Below are positions 23,850 through 36,600 of a DNA stretch of 60,000 nt, in pieces (the stretch's first letter is position 1; each line of letters starts with the position of its first letter). The translations under genes and the position numbers were made by a program. A model generated the notes under the pieces. It was not told where the DNA came from. It saw only the letters and a list, made by a program, of their open reading frames with translations, and searched no databases. The stretch is from Polytrichum commune. Lineage: Eukaryota; Streptophyta; Polytrichopsida; Polytrichales; Polytrichaceae. Where the stretch lies: contig OX485804.1 in NCBI GenBank assembly GCA_950295325.1, positions 44,320,429 to 44,380,428 of the forward strand. Reading direction: 5' to 3'.

Positions 23850-24945
23850 GTTACTTTTCGGGTGTTATTCGGTTACTTTCCTCATATCTGATTGGTGCGT
23901 AGTTAGGTGAGGACCAAGGAACAAGCACCAAGAAGACACACGTGTTCAAAAGAGATTGGACTACGTTTATAAATTCTATGAACTATTCCACATTCAACAG
24001 TAAACACGTTTAGGAGATCCTATGTATTCAATTAAGGAATCACACAAACATGCACTGTCAATAATCTTGACTAAATAAAGGGAGATCCGATTTGGAAACT
24101 TATTTTTGATGTTATTTTATTGTAGATCTGCTAATGCAACACAAGTTTTGTTGTGTAAACCTAATCAATGGAAGTTGGAGAACATGAAAAACAAATCAAA
24201 TAACACCCATGTAACTTAGGGTAGGCTCTAGTGTCCACATGATTTTCAAGTTGTTGGCATGCATGGTGACCTCCAAGTCAATCTCTTAATAAGGTACTTG
24301 GCCCTTATTCGGTTATTTATCTTACTTGGACACCTATATTTGAAATGTGTGTGGTTGGGTTAGATCTAAGAATGGAACACAACAAGACACGTATGTTCAA
24401 AGAAATTGGTCTATGTGTTCAAGTTTTATCAACCATTCTAAAATCATTAGTCAACACATTTGGGGGATCTAAATATTCAATTAAGTTAGTCCTCATGCAC
24501 TTTCGAGTATGGTAACCAAGTCAAGGGAGGTATGATGTTCAATCAAATTTTTGTTGATGCTTCATCATAGATTTTCTAATGCGACACAAGTTTTCTTGTG
24601 TAAAACTAATCATTAGAAGTCAAAATATTGATTAACACCCATGTATCTTAAGGTGAACGCATTTTAACTTGGATTTTATAGTTAGGGGTTTTCTTGGATC
24701 CACAAACATATTATGATATTCATCAAAAATCTTTGAAATTCTATATGATGTCCTATATTGCTGCTATAATTTCTCAAAGTCAAAAGTGTTGGAAGTCATG
24801 TATATATCCCCCCAATTATGTTGATTTTTGAACCTATAATAGTTAACAAATGTTAAGCATGTAGTCCAATCTCTTTAAATACCTCTATTTTTTAATGTCC
24901 ATTCTTATATCCACACCTATCTACACACTTCTCAAATATAGATGT
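23850..24945. repeat. Foldback family B arms near the DUF674 promoter
   Basis: Right-type arms at about 23880-24050 and 24300-24485 and a left-type arm at about 24795-24945 carry the family B words AGATTGGACTACG, GTCAACACATTTGGGGGATC and CCCCCCAATTATGTTGA. The 24300-24945 pair may be one element with a unique centre. Confidence 0.6.
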
Positions 24946-25059
24946 TGAATTCACATAAATGATCGAATTAGCAACGTTTATAAACCACACTAGAGTGCAT
25001 CGAAGGGTGAATCACACTATTAAGTATGCCCACAGTATTTACCATAAACAGTGTAGCTC

Positions 25060-27090
25060 TTACCTACTTTGTGGGTTTCCACCAGAAGCCCTCGTGGTTG
25101 AAGTCTTCTTTTTGGTGCTATCCAGCGAGTCATCCAAATCCATCTCATCCACACAGTTTTCCACAGGCAAGTCCAAATCATTAGCAGAAGCGCTCACATG
25201 TTTCTGAACAGATCCTGCTTGGGAAAACCGAGACTCAAATTGGTCGTAATACTTGCACTCGTGGCGACTTTCACCAGATACATTGTTTGCTAGTTTGATT
25301 TCCTTATAGGCCCTGAACAAGTTGTTAAACTTCTTCTTCACTGCCACATGCGATTTTTTCATAGTAGGAATTTGGGAGAGAAGACGAGCATGGAGCTTGT
25401 GCCACATGTCAACCCCTGCAACAAGCAATGCGGAAATTGAGAAATTGAGAAATTGAGAAACCATCTGAGGGAGACGATGGCAACATTTTGAAAGAGGATG
25501 TTTCAGAAAATGTGCAGGCAAGTGAGAACCACGGCTTACTATCTAAGCATTGTATCTTTCTTAATCTCTGTCCCCCAGGTAGTTGTTTGACTGGATTATA
25601 TAAAGTAATGAACCATATCTCGTAACAAACTTCACATCTTAATTGGTCTGTCCGAGTCAAAGAAACTTTTTATGTGAGATGCATGTGTAATTGAACTCAA
25701 GATAGATTTCATGTACTACAAGCTGACAGAACAGTGACTAACGTATGTATTTCTAATTGTTAAAGAAATAGTATCTATGTAAACAAACAAATCTGCCATG
25801 TCAAGTAGGCATCGGAAACTTAGCAAGTGGACTTGAACAAGGGAAAAGTTGAAGAACATTTGCGAGAGGGTCAGAATCATTTTCCCCCCCCAGAACCAGA
25901 GGATATCGTATAAGCATATGCACGCACTTCATATGCTTATTGTGTTGTAATATCTGCCATATCCAACTTAAAGTAACACATCTAGAAATTTGACATTCTC
26001 GAATTATATCCTATGGCGCTACAAGTTCACCTTTATGTTCACTAAGATTTCACATTATTGACTAGAAGTTCACCTTTGGGGCGTTTCCAGAGCTTTCCAG
26101 GAGATTGAATGTTCATCAATCAGACAATACATAGCTTGTGCACAGTACGAATCCTCAGTGTGAAATGTATGCCAACATAAAGCTGAGAAACAAATCTCAC
26201 TTTTTAAGAGTTTATGTAACGAACATTACAAAACTTGTCACATCAAAATTTGAGTTGTTTGCAGAAGAAAAACCTAAGATGATCAAACATACAGAATGGG
26301 CATGGGAGCTTGTGAATGATGCGAAGGCTGTTTGGCTTAAAGATACCAAAGAAGTGACAGCGGAGGAGTATAAAAAGTTTTTATCAATCTCCCACAAAGG
26401 TTTGTGACTTTTTGTGGGTTTCAAGTACATTGAGAGGTTGGTATTTGTTCATTCAAGGTCGAAATGCACTGGGATGAGATCAGAAGTAACTGAAAAACTG
26501 ACTGTGTTGTATATTTCTCAGAAATTTCTTTATGGACTCGCTTGAGAAAAGAAAATTCATATGCCTCATCTACGTAAGTTGGTTGAAGTTTATGCGAGAT
26601 TACATAGAACACTAGATCATCAAGGACGGTTTTCTGAAATTCATTCTCAACTTGGCTTCTCTTTGAGCCACAGGCTTTTGGTGAAGAACCTTTGGGTTGG
26701 ACTCATTTCAAAGCAGAAGACGATGTGGATTTCAAAGCAGTTCTCTTCATTCCTCCAGCAGGAAAGGAAAGGAAAGGAAGAAACCCCAACATTACAGGTG
26801 AGTATCTTACCTTGTTTTTTTCTGTTTTTTTTGAAATCATCGTCCATGTCTGCACGCAATGCAATTAGCATTTCGATCTCGTCATCCTTCCACCTTGCCC
26901 CTCTGTCTTCCTCGTCCTCATCCTCCGTCTTCAACATCTTTCCTCTTGATCTCTTCGATGCTGTCTTCTGGTTAACAGGTTCCTCAAGTACCCTGGCATC
27001 CTCATCGTCCTCTCTCTCAATTCTCTTCTGGCTTTGTTGAGAACTCTCTTGCGTTGGGTAGTACGCATTTTCACAACTTGTGCCCTCCAT
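25060..27090 (-). CDS. Trihelix / Myb-SANT-like DNA-binding protein
   Basis: Exon 1 (27090-26811) starts MEGTSCENAYY and has an acidic and basic stretch with a KRSRGK cluster, then the start of a trihelix domain (ARWKDDEIEMLIALRADMDD). The donor is CAAG|GTAAG. Exon 2 (from 25415, acceptor TTGTTGCAG) resumes in phase with GVDMWHKLHARL, then KKSHVAVKKKFNNLFRAYK and CKYYDQF. Together they make one complete Myb/SANT-like (trihelix) domain, expected to bind DNA in the nucleus. The reading frame ends with TAA at 25060-25062, but AG|GTAAGA at 25064 is a perfect donor, so a third exon may exist. The 1.4-kb intron contains an antisense HSP90 fragment. The gene could also be a domesticated or transposon-borne Myb of the Harbinger type; I see no transposase next to it. 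Confidence 0.75.
26265..26762 (+). pseudogene. HSP90 (GRP94-like) gene fragment in the trihelix intron
   Basis: Two plus-strand blocks are unmistakably HSP90 middle domain. At 26265-26399: EEKPKMIKHTE, WELVNDAKAVWLKD, KEVTAEEYKKF. At about 26674-26762: GEEPLGWTHFKAEDDVDFKA then VLFIPP. Both are bounded by splice-like signals (TTTGCAG before, G|GTTTGT after, CCACAG before the second), so this is a copy of genomic DNA with intron, not a processed cDNA. The two blocks do not join in frame and the rest of HSP90 is missing, so it is a dead fragment. The closest type by eye is the ER form. It is antisense to the host gene. Confidence 0.85.
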
Positions 27091-27091
27091 G

Positions 27092-27560
27092 GCAATCAGC
27101 GAAAAAAACTACACACGGAAGAAACCACAGCCAAACCACCTTCACGTAGAACTGCGAAGCGGAGAACGACGGAAGTTGGGGTGAAGTGGGCCGTAGGTGT
27201 ACTTTATATTATAGGGGCACTTTATATTAGGGCCCATTTGGAGTTGAGCCCACTTGGACTTAAAGTGGGCCTTAACTTTAGCCCTACTTTACAAAGTGCG
27301 CCGTAAAGTGGGCCTTGCAATATAAAGTCCATAGGCCCACTTGTAGGGCCCAAATTGGAAATTCTACTTTAAAGTGGGCCTTCCACATGAGCCTAGGGAC
27401 TTTATATTGTAAGGTCCAATCCACGGTCCACTTAGGCTTAAATGAATCATGCCCTTACTTGAACTAAAGTCATAAAGTCATAAAGTCATAAAACCATAAA
27501 GTCGTAAAGTCATAAATGACTATATGACGGAAGTTGGGTGAAGTGGGCCGAAGGTGCGAA
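27092..27560. promoter_or_regulatory. Trihelix 5' flank rich in GGCCCACTT motifs, foldback
   Basis: Between two 31-bp near-identical direct repeats (27168-27199 and 27526-27556, GACGGAAGTTGGG then GAAGTGGGCCG) lies a stretch packed with AAAGTGGGCC and GGCCCACTT in both orientations. It also holds an inverted pair, CCTTGCAATATAAAGTCC (about 27313) against GGACTTTATATTG-AAGG (about 27398), and a run of TAAAGTCA-like 9-mers (27470-27518). GGCCCA and TGGGCC are bound by plant TCP factors; regulation here is a guess. Confidence 0.5.
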
Positions 27561-27745
27561 GTGGGTCTCCATAAACCCTCGACCCAATTTTTTGGCATCG
27601 GCCCATTTCTTTCCCTCCAAAACGTTGCCATGTCACCCGCCACGCAAGCTTTAGGAGAAGTGCCCCTTAGAAGTTGGGCCCCACTACTAAAACCCTAAAC
27701 TCCGTAATATCACGCTTGTGGCAACCAAAGTGCACATTATATTAA

Positions 27746-28245
27746 GGGCCATTTCACACACGAGACTGAAAGCCCGTGACCATTACACTTCAAGCACTCT
27801 CATTGTTGGAAAAGGTGGAGCCGGTCCAAGTTCACTTCACACTATGCTTGAGGGACCAACGGAGCATGTGAATTGCAAGATGGATGTAAAGTCTACATGG
27901 ACTCCTACATGGCATCAAATTTATCATGTTTCATGGTCACTTGGATTATTTTCAAAAATCACCTCTTGAACGTAGGCCTAATACAAAACCAGGAGACCAT
28001 GGCACTATGAATATTCGTAACCATTGATTTATTCCATTTTAACATGTGTGAGGACCTTCATGAATAGAAATTCATTAAAATAGCATTTGGTTGAGGGCCC
28101 TGTCACATATGACTTCACACTACAGTTGAGGATCCGTGACCACACTGCATGATTTTGGAGGTGTGTTGGGACAGCCTTTGGACACTTTGTTTAGGGCTCT
28201 CACAATTTCATGGTCACAGCTGTTGACTCGTGTGTGAAGTGGCCC
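27746..28245. mobile_element. Tourist-like MITE, family A copy 1 (500 bp)
   Basis: Termini GGGCCATTTCACACACGAG and, inverted, GGGCCACTTCACACACGAG. Flanked by TAA at 27743-27745 and 28246-28248. Three-base TWA duplications and GGG/GGC-starting TIRs are typical of PIF/Harbinger (Tourist) MITEs. It sits in the remnant of another repeat (27696-27742) whose inverted twin is at 46763-46807. Confidence 0.9.
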
Positions 28246-28924
28246 TAAGGAGGTTTGTAGTGTTAACATGGATGCATGATTAAAAGAGAATCAATGTAGC
28301 AAAGTGGTCACCCTTGGTGTGACCACGCACGACCTTGAGAAGATGTTTGTATACATGCCGCACCATCGTTGCGATGTGCAAGAGACACAAATCGAGGGTT
28401 AGGGTTTAGGCTTCTTGAGTTACGGGCCCTCGTCGGTGCTTTTCTAACTTAGGGCTAGGGTTTCATGGATGAAAGTCACAAATTGGATGATATTCATGGG
28501 GCCATGGGCTGCCCGGACTATAAATGTATTAGATTGATCTGAACCCTCCATCAACATTTGACGATTCAGATGTGACCGTTCTCACAACGTCGGCCCCATG
28601 AGGTGGAGTCAAGGAGCTTGGGTCCCAAACCTAACCAAATATCTCCACCAAATGAAGATAACATATCTAGACTCTCGTAGATATGACAATATCATGTTTG
28701 TAGATATGTAGATTTGTGACACGCTATGGTTGCCGGGTAAATGGGTCTTAAATGGTTACTTTCGGCCAACTGGCTCACGTCTCCTAGGATATGAAAACAC
28801 ACTATTCTATGATGATGGTCATCAAATCCAAATCAATACCGTAGCCACTTTCCTCATAATTTCCAAAGCTCACATGAATATCTTATCCATTATCCAAGTC
28901 AAGATACTCGTGCTTATTAAATGG

Positions 28925-29590
28925 TCATATAGGTTCCCCCAATCATGTTGATTGTTGAACCTAGACTAGCTATCAGAATTTGAGCACGTAGTCCAATCTA
29001 TTTGAATCACTTGTCTTTTTGGTATCCGTTCTTGGAGTTAGATTTAACCACGTGTCATTGAATACAAGTGTCCAATCAAGACAATACATGGATTAGGCAG
29101 GATTTCCTCAATTTCATTCTTTGGCAATGCAAATGTGTTGCTCGTTCAAAATAAGATTGAATAGACAATTAAATGCTCACAAGTGTCACTTTCTAAGCAT
29201 TGCCTTCATATGATATATGTTGTCTATGGATCACGCTATGAGTATAATGATGAAAGGTTTGGCACCCACTTCTTCAAGGAGATGAAACATGCAATTAGTG
29301 CAAGTTTTCTTAGCCAATCTTTCAACTTTGGGTTGTAGTCATTTTCCTCGTGGCTTTTGGAGCCCCTATGAATATGTCATCCATTATCAAAGCAAAGATT
29401 CTCTTTCATTGTAATAGCTAACCATATATCTCTCTCCCCCCCCCTCCCCCCCCCCCTTACCCAATTATATTGATTATTGAATGTAGAATGGTTAGCAAAT
29501 TGTAAGCAATTAATCTACTTTCCTTTGAAGACATGTCTCTTTGGTGTCTTCCTGCATGCAAATACGCTTAGTGATGTAACACAGGGGTAA
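28925..29590. repeat. Two foldback family B left arms, second with C9TC11
   Basis: 28925-29085 reads CCCCCAATCATGTTGA, then GAGCACGTAGTCCAATCTA and GGTATCCGTTCTT. 29436-29590 begins with C9-T-C11 and reads CCAATTATATTGATTATTGA, then GAAGACATGTCTCTTTGGTG. Both match the left arm of the complete element at 44455-44820. Confidence 0.65.
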
Positions 29591-31014
29591 CTTACTAGTG
29601 GGAGTGCCACAACTTTTGTTCTATCCCTCAAAAAGTATGGTGTAAACCTCCCCAACATGAACCCCCAAACACTCAAGCGTTCTCACACATGTCAACATGC
29701 ACTCTTCACTTGGTATAAAATGAAAGGTTGCAAGTTTTGATTTATTTTTGGAATGAAAAGTTGGTGATATAAAATTTAAAATAATATGTGGTTGTTGTCC
29801 TCACCTAAAGTGATGCACTTACTTCATGTATTTTTTTACGGTTTAAATTTTGATAATTTCAGTGTAAATCGAGCATAAATCAAAACTAAATAGCTTTGGT
29901 TAAAAACCTTGTAAGTGATTCAAGCACATGTAGGTTTATGATGCATAATTTAAAAAAAAATCAGAGTATCTCTGTATCTATGTATGGATTACACAATAAT
30001 TTTTTTTCATTTAGAAGTTTCAATGAACAATGATATTAGTTTAGAAAATTTATGAGTGAACATTTACATAATATACATAATGAATGAGCACAAGAATCTC
30101 ACTTTGATAACGAACAAGATATTCATATGAGCTCCAAATTTTAAGAGGAATGAGGCTCCGACCACTCCTAATTGTGAGAAGTAGGCTAATCGGAAAAAGT
30201 AACCATTTTAGGACCCATCTACCTTAAACTCCCGCTGCTTTGATACCCGAGTCATTTCCTAGTTATTTTGGCTATTAGTTTAAATTAAATACAACGTGTC
30301 ATTAGTTGATGGGCCATCGTTGAATTGGGGTGGACACGTAGGATTAGTGTTTCGTTATGTTGAAAATACGTAGATTATGTATGTACCCACCACATAGATA
30401 TGCGGAATGAGGTGGCTTGCTCTGATTGGACGGAGTGTACGTCATCAAAATCCTTTGGACTACTTTTACTTTTGGCAACTATATATATATAGATATATAT
30501 ATATTGGTGGCAAGTATCACTGCATTTCACAATTATTTTGTTATATTCCTCTCCTCCATTCCAAATTCTTTTGGTAATGTTTTGTTGCACATCTAATGGT
30601 AGGGCTAAGAATAACTCCTTGAAGTCTCTCGGGATATTCACTTCATCCGGGGATGATGTACAATCCATTTCCTTTGTATCATGATCGATAAAATCTACAT
30701 AGGGTTGGAAACAAATATCCTTCGGCATATAACTCACACTTGGCTGACTCAAAGATTTGCCAACACCAAGTCGTATTACGGAGTAGCTCAACTACTCTAG
30801 AACATTTTCACCCAAACTTTCTCCAGCAATCACTAATCTCAATTGTCGCTCTAACTAGTGCAATATGGCCACTGCGTCACATCTATGGTACGGGATAAAT
30901 ATGGCGACTCAATTTATATTCCTATAATAATCGAACTCTTCATTATCTCTTGTTTTCGTGAACAAGAAGAGCTGAAATCCAACGGTCTATGACAACACTT
31001 ACACTTTCTTTCAC

Positions 31015-31359
31015 TTAACTCGTGTAATTTAATTTCTTGACTCGTGGTTTAGGTTGAACTTCCCTCTGACTGGGGTTACCACACGAACATGTGTAGCTGT
31101 AAGTTTCCAATCTAGGAATTTCTTGCACCCAACATTCCAGACTTCTTACTCTTGACACAAGACCCCTCAAAATAGCATAAAGGTGTCTAATAGTTTCATT
31201 TCCTATCTCACTAGGCACATGGTATTTTCTACAAGGACTAGGGTATGACGAAGGTGTAAGGACAGATGGATGTGAATGTGAAGTATTTTGACTTCCACAA
31301 CATCGGGTTTTATTCCTATTCCTTACCCCTCTAGCTTTCCACTTTCCTTGTCCACCCAT
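31015..31359 (-). CDS. Putative gag-region ORF start, short
   Basis: A 114-codon frame beginning MGGQGKWKARG about 75 bp after the primer-binding site, the usual place for gag. It has a basic N-terminus and a few Cys residues but no CCHC knuckle. It ends early. Probably a decayed or non-autonomous internal region. Confidence 0.35.
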   Translation of the reverse strand: MGGQGKWKARGVRNRNKTRCCGSQNTSHSHPSVLTPSSYPSPCRKYHVPSEIGNETIRHLYAILRGLVSRVRSLECWVQEIPRLETYSYTCSCGNPSQREVQPKPRVKKLNYTS

Positions 31360-31434
31360 CGTGGCAGGTTTCTCTCTTAGACATTGGTGAGTCTAATTAT
31401 GAAAAATAATTATGCCTTAAGACGACCTCTGCCT

Positions 31435-31456
31435 TCCCTGGCAGCGGCGCCAAAAA
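31435..31456 (-). promoter_or_regulatory. LTR retrotransposon primer-binding site
   Basis: Minus strand reads TTTTTGGCGCCGCTGCCAGG, close to the TGGCGCCGTTGCC-type site used by many plant Ty3/gypsy elements. It lies immediately after the LTR end ACTACA. Confidence 0.8.
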
Positions 31457-33620
31457 TGTAGTTAGTTTTTGCTTTCATTTAAATAACCCAAAACCCATGG
31501 TACAGACTCTCAAGGAAGGCTTTACTAGTGTTTATTACAAGCATTTGTCACTTCATAGTTCATCAATTAGACCAAAGGATTGTTATATTCACTCTAAAAC
31601 ATGACTAATATGTTTTTTGCTCTCCTTTTCTCTCTTGATTTTCCTCTCAATATTTCTCAATCCGTGGGATATGTGTGTCAGTAAGCTATAGTTTCCATCT
31701 CGCCATGAGATTTTGTATAACAATAATCAAGAGAGAACAATAGTCTTTGAGTATCACAATTGTCTTTGGTAACCATTGGCCAATGCATCCTCAAATCACA
31801 ACAATTCCTTCATTACTTGGTCTATGTTAATTCCAATACAAGACAAATTATTTGTTTCTTAATTCCCATATTTAATCATTACTCACAACTTATGCAACTA
31901 ACAACGAACATCAAGGTCAAGTTATAATCTTGGTCGCCCTGCACAACCTGCAACAACAACAACCATAGTAACACACAAGACAATAGTTGATCGTGTTAAT
32001 TCGCATTTCATACTCAAAGTTCAAATCTCTTGACTAAGTATCAATTCACAACTCAACTTAAGACTAGGATAACTTATGCCTAAATCTCATTGATATTCCA
32101 AAGTTCATCCTATCTTAGACTTGCTCTCAATAACCCTAACTTCTCAAATCCTCGCTAATCAACTGATCATAAGTGATTTCTCATCACTTCAATTTATTGG
32201 GATCCTCTCATTAACTTCATTTTTCAACTTATAAACCTATCAACCTAAAGTTATCATTTTAATTATATTCACATTCGGCTGACTATTTGATGTTTACTCT
32301 TCAACCGCCTCTCACAGGCTCAATTATAATCAATCATTCCACTATGTGCTCTGGCCTTTGGCCTTACACCTTCCTCTCAGTGCCTATCACCGGGCTCTAC
32401 TATAGCCAATAGTTTAACTCTCGGCCTGACACATGGTCTTCCTTTCTCTTGACTGTTACTCTTTACATATCTTACTCCTCTCTCGCCGATTCCTTGGTTT
32501 CTCTGTGCCTCTCTTTCTTTCGGTTGGCTAAGCCTAACACATGATTCAGTTAGGTTCTCTCAAGCTTCACTCCCAAGTCACTTTTGACTGAGCCTCTCGC
32601 ACCCTCTCTCCTTACACAACCCGGCAATAGTTCAACTATGATCTTTCGGTCTTTGCGCTCATAGTTCTACACATCTTCTCACTCATCAGACTATATAAGC
32701 TTTGTTGGCCCTCATGTGGTCCGATTCCTTGTTGTCTCTTCCTCTGTAAAGAATATAATTCTCTTTCGTTCTTCCTACGAACTCGCTCACCCCATCAAGA
32801 ATCTCTCGCAGTCATGTTTTACTCTTCATTTAATTTTCCCTCTCGCAAACGATAATTATCTTGCGTTCAACTTCCTTCAATTATTCAAACTCACAGCCGC
32901 TCAACTTCTATTCATTCAATTATCTTTCCACCCTCTCATTGCTCACCGCAATTTACCCTCAATCAATCTCATTCTCACTTTTTGACTCAGCCAACTACAA
33001 TCTCAACAATCGTCAATAGATTTATCGCATTCTTCTTATTTGCTCTGCCTCAATCATACACACTCGAATCCATGTTCTCACTCGCTCACATGTTACGACC
33101 TCACTCGCAATCTCTCACTCCAGTGAATGCGGCTTTAGTTTAATCAACAATTCCAAAATTCACATTGCTCATTCAAATCAGAAAATGGTTCCACTGAACT
33201 ATAGTTCTTTGATTAACTCTCATTTCCAAACAACAATATACTTTCACATAATAGGTTAACCCGCAATCACTGCGGTGTTCACTCAATTCCAAAACCAAAA
33301 ATTGTTTAACTATTTCCTCGCCCGTTCTCCATGTTGAGGGAGATCAGTTTATAGTTCTTACTTTGCGCTCAACAATAATCAAGGACTATCTAGTTGCCTC
33401 TCCCTCGCCATCCCTCTTAGCTAGGCCGGGAAGACGATAGTTGTTATAACCAACTATGGGCACCTAAGCCCACACTAATAGTTTTAACCACCTTTCTACC
33501 ATGTGGTTTAACTATTTTCATCTAATGAATGCCATTTCATCCAATTACTATTTATTTGTCTATAGTTTAACCATTTGGCTGAAAATTTGGCTCACACTCA
33601 TCATCTTGCCTATACCGCCC

Positions 33621-36600
33621 CCTTTAATTATATAGAATGATAGATGTATATGATGTAGCTAAGTTATGAGTCCATGTATAATGCCTTGTCGTTCAATTTT
33701 GATATCTTCAACAGTTGGGATTGGGACAACATGGATCAAACTAGTGTATGCACATGAAACAAATGTGTGTTGAGTGTGTGTTTGAATGCTTGTCAAACCG
33801 TTACTAAACAATCAAAAATTCAAGCAAAAATATGTGTCTTTGTGGATGTGATCATGTAGAATAAATTACTAGGTAGATCCAATTTATGTCACTTCTTTTT
33901 GGACATTGTAGCAAAGGATAAATCGTTATTCTTTTTAGTAGTTTTTTTTTTCATCAATACTACTAATGAACGTGACATTGTGATGATTTATTTAGATACT
34001 TGGGTAATAAAAGAAAAATGATCTCATTGGCATATGCCTAGTTCCGTAACTTCAACTATGACACTTATCTCCTCTCCTTACAAATTTGAAACCAAGACAT
34101 CCCAAGAGCAAGCTCCTTATCTCCATAGAGCATAAACCAATGACACATGCATTAAACTTTTTTAAGTTTTGTCCACTATCTCAGTAGACTAAAAATTACT
34201 TATTTTATCATTCAAAATATAATACTACATATCTAAATTTTATGTTTTCAAACTATATATATATCAATACTTTTAAGAATATACATGAAGTTAATTAAGA
34301 TGGCCAAAAATGTCCATATAATAGTTTATGGACCAATTAGAATATCTTAATAAGAATATATTTTAAACATAATCTCACCCGCCTTATAATCCTTCGTGAA
34401 TTTTTTTTCGGATGCTATGTTCTATACCAACTTGCTGAAACCTCCGCCCATTCTTGTAGTGAAAAGAATAAGGATTTGTTCCCTTTAACTGCAACTTAAT
34501 ACTTATGAATTTTTAGAAGAAAAAGAAATTATATCTCATGTGCCATATCAACACATGACACCTATGCATGTGCATTACATATGAGTTGCAAACTGGCTAG
34601 ATTTGTGAACCAATGCACAATTAGTTTTAAGAAGTGTGTAGTTTGATATGACATGTGTGTTACCTCCACAACACCTCCTACCAATGGTTTAGTTTGGCAT
34701 GTGCACATCACACCCATGCACATGTGCTAGATAAATGGGCGGGCATGTAACTAAGTAGGTAGATGGGTGGGTCAGTGGGTCAGCAAGTCAATAGCCAGGT
34801 CGCCACATATCGTTAGCCCAACCGCCACATGTCGATTCCTCCAGAACCTCCAACACTCATTGGATTAAAAAAAAATTGAAGTTTTGATCCCATAGCATTT
34901 GAATCAAATGTTGCATTCTTGTGTCAATCATGGGGGGGGGGGGGGGGGATTAGATAGTGTCAAGTTGTGTAGCTCCCATAGCCCCTAATTGTGCATTGTG
35001 CACTCATCTTTGTCTTCAACAATACATTGACTCAGATTTAGTTTTGTTGGCTTTGTCTCATATCAAGGGATAGCAACATTGTGGAGATTGCCTTTGAGTG
35101 GTAATAGGGCCCGGGTAATGTATGTTAGAACTTACTAAATAAGGTTTGGTGAAGCTGAGTGGAAGCTCATTGAAATTTCTAATTTAGTATAAAAGAGTTA
35201 GGGATTTAAAATAACAACTTGTAAAATGTCATTTTAGGACAAAGCCTCCCCATCACATTATTCAACTCCTATCAGCTGCTCCATTCTAACAATATCAGTG
35301 ACATCACTTCATCCGAGTTGATCATGCTGAACCTACCATTGCATTGCTATGCTAAGAGAAAAAACAAAATAGAATTTGGCTAATTCTCAGCCCATACCAA
35401 CATATATACTCGGTTGGATAATGTTATGTCTAAGCAAATCCACATTCCCTTTTTTTTTCACTCTCCCACTAGTTCTTCAATCTTTGAGTTATCATATGAA
35501 TAAATTATGTGAACCTTATGTGAGCCTTATGTGATCACTCTCCTTACTTGGGACACCTATATTTGATCACCTTTAGATCCAAGGAAAATGCAGTGGTCAA
35601 ACCCTGCTTTATAACGACATGGAAGCTTCAAGAATTGTATGTTGTAAAAAACAAAGAAGAAACACACAGATCAATGATAGAGATAGAGAGGTGTGGATGT
35701 TGTTGCTAATACTATATAACAATTATTTCCTAACAAATTGTGTTGTTTTCTCTGCCCAATTGCTCGAAGACCATCTGGAAATCCACCACCATTGTCATTT
35801 TGTCAGCCTAAAAGCTCTAAATTCAATACTAAGTGATCACCATCCCAAAGACATGAATCCTTGTGAGATAAATGAGCCTATTTTAGACTCATCTTAATTG
35901 GACACCTATATTCTAGTGGTTTGTGGCTATGTTATGGATCTAAGCCACCAACCATACGTGTTTGAAGGTTATTGCATCCCATTGCATTTGCAAAACTTGT
36001 TTATTACTCTAGGCTCAGTAGTCAACATAATTTGGAGGACATATATGATCACTAAAGAAAAAGGATAACTTCTTCAATATGATAATGAATAAGATATTCA
36101 TATGACAAATGACCCATGTAGAATTTGCTAGTGATGTCGACCACTTACACAACATTGAACGATGGAAGACTTCCCCCCTATAACAACATATTGAAAAGCA
36201 GAGAGTCTTTGAATCCGTAGCCTAGGTCAACACCTTCCTCAACTCCGATTTCAACAATTTCAAATTCCTTGAGGTTCTGTGAGCTCTAAAGATCCCATCC
36301 ACCTAAAGGTCAAATGTCTAGAAGTTCCCATAATAATATTGATGGTAAGAATAACAAAAACAACGTTACCAACGGTATTGCTGGCTTCCTTGGGAAACGA
36401 GCATGAAAAATTGGGTATCTCTAATTTTTCTACACACCCAACTTTTGGAGTATACGTCCTATAGAAAATATAGTCATATGGAAAATATGATGTTTCTGCT
36501 GGGATTGCAGCAATGAATTTGCCCTTTGACAGTTGTTCAAGGTGACGATAAGAACATCAAAAAACTACTAAGCAGAATGTGCTTGAGCAGAGCATACATA

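Larger units (their letters stand above)
30375..33620 (-). mobile_element. LTR retrotransposon remnant, 5' LTR and start of internal region
   Basis: On the minus strand a pyrimidine-poor LTR (about 33.6 kb down to 31457, ending ACTACA) is followed by a primer-binding site (31456-31435) and a short internal region. The LTR's outer edge is not fixed, because no second LTR was found between 27 and 31 kb. The element is therefore truncated, or is a non-autonomous derivative. The internal frames 31359-31015 and 30791-30375 (minus) show no protease, RT or integrase. Confidence 0.7.

Noticed and set aside
29436-29456. C9TC11 as an assembly artefact only
   Set aside because: Length may be uncertain, but it sits at a family B arm end like the G17 at 44802, so it is kept as a real feature type.
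30375-30791. 138-codon minus-strand ORF as a gene
   Set aside because: Its middle is translated from a TA microsatellite (YIYIYI) and nothing matches a family; it is treated as part of the LTR-element remnant.
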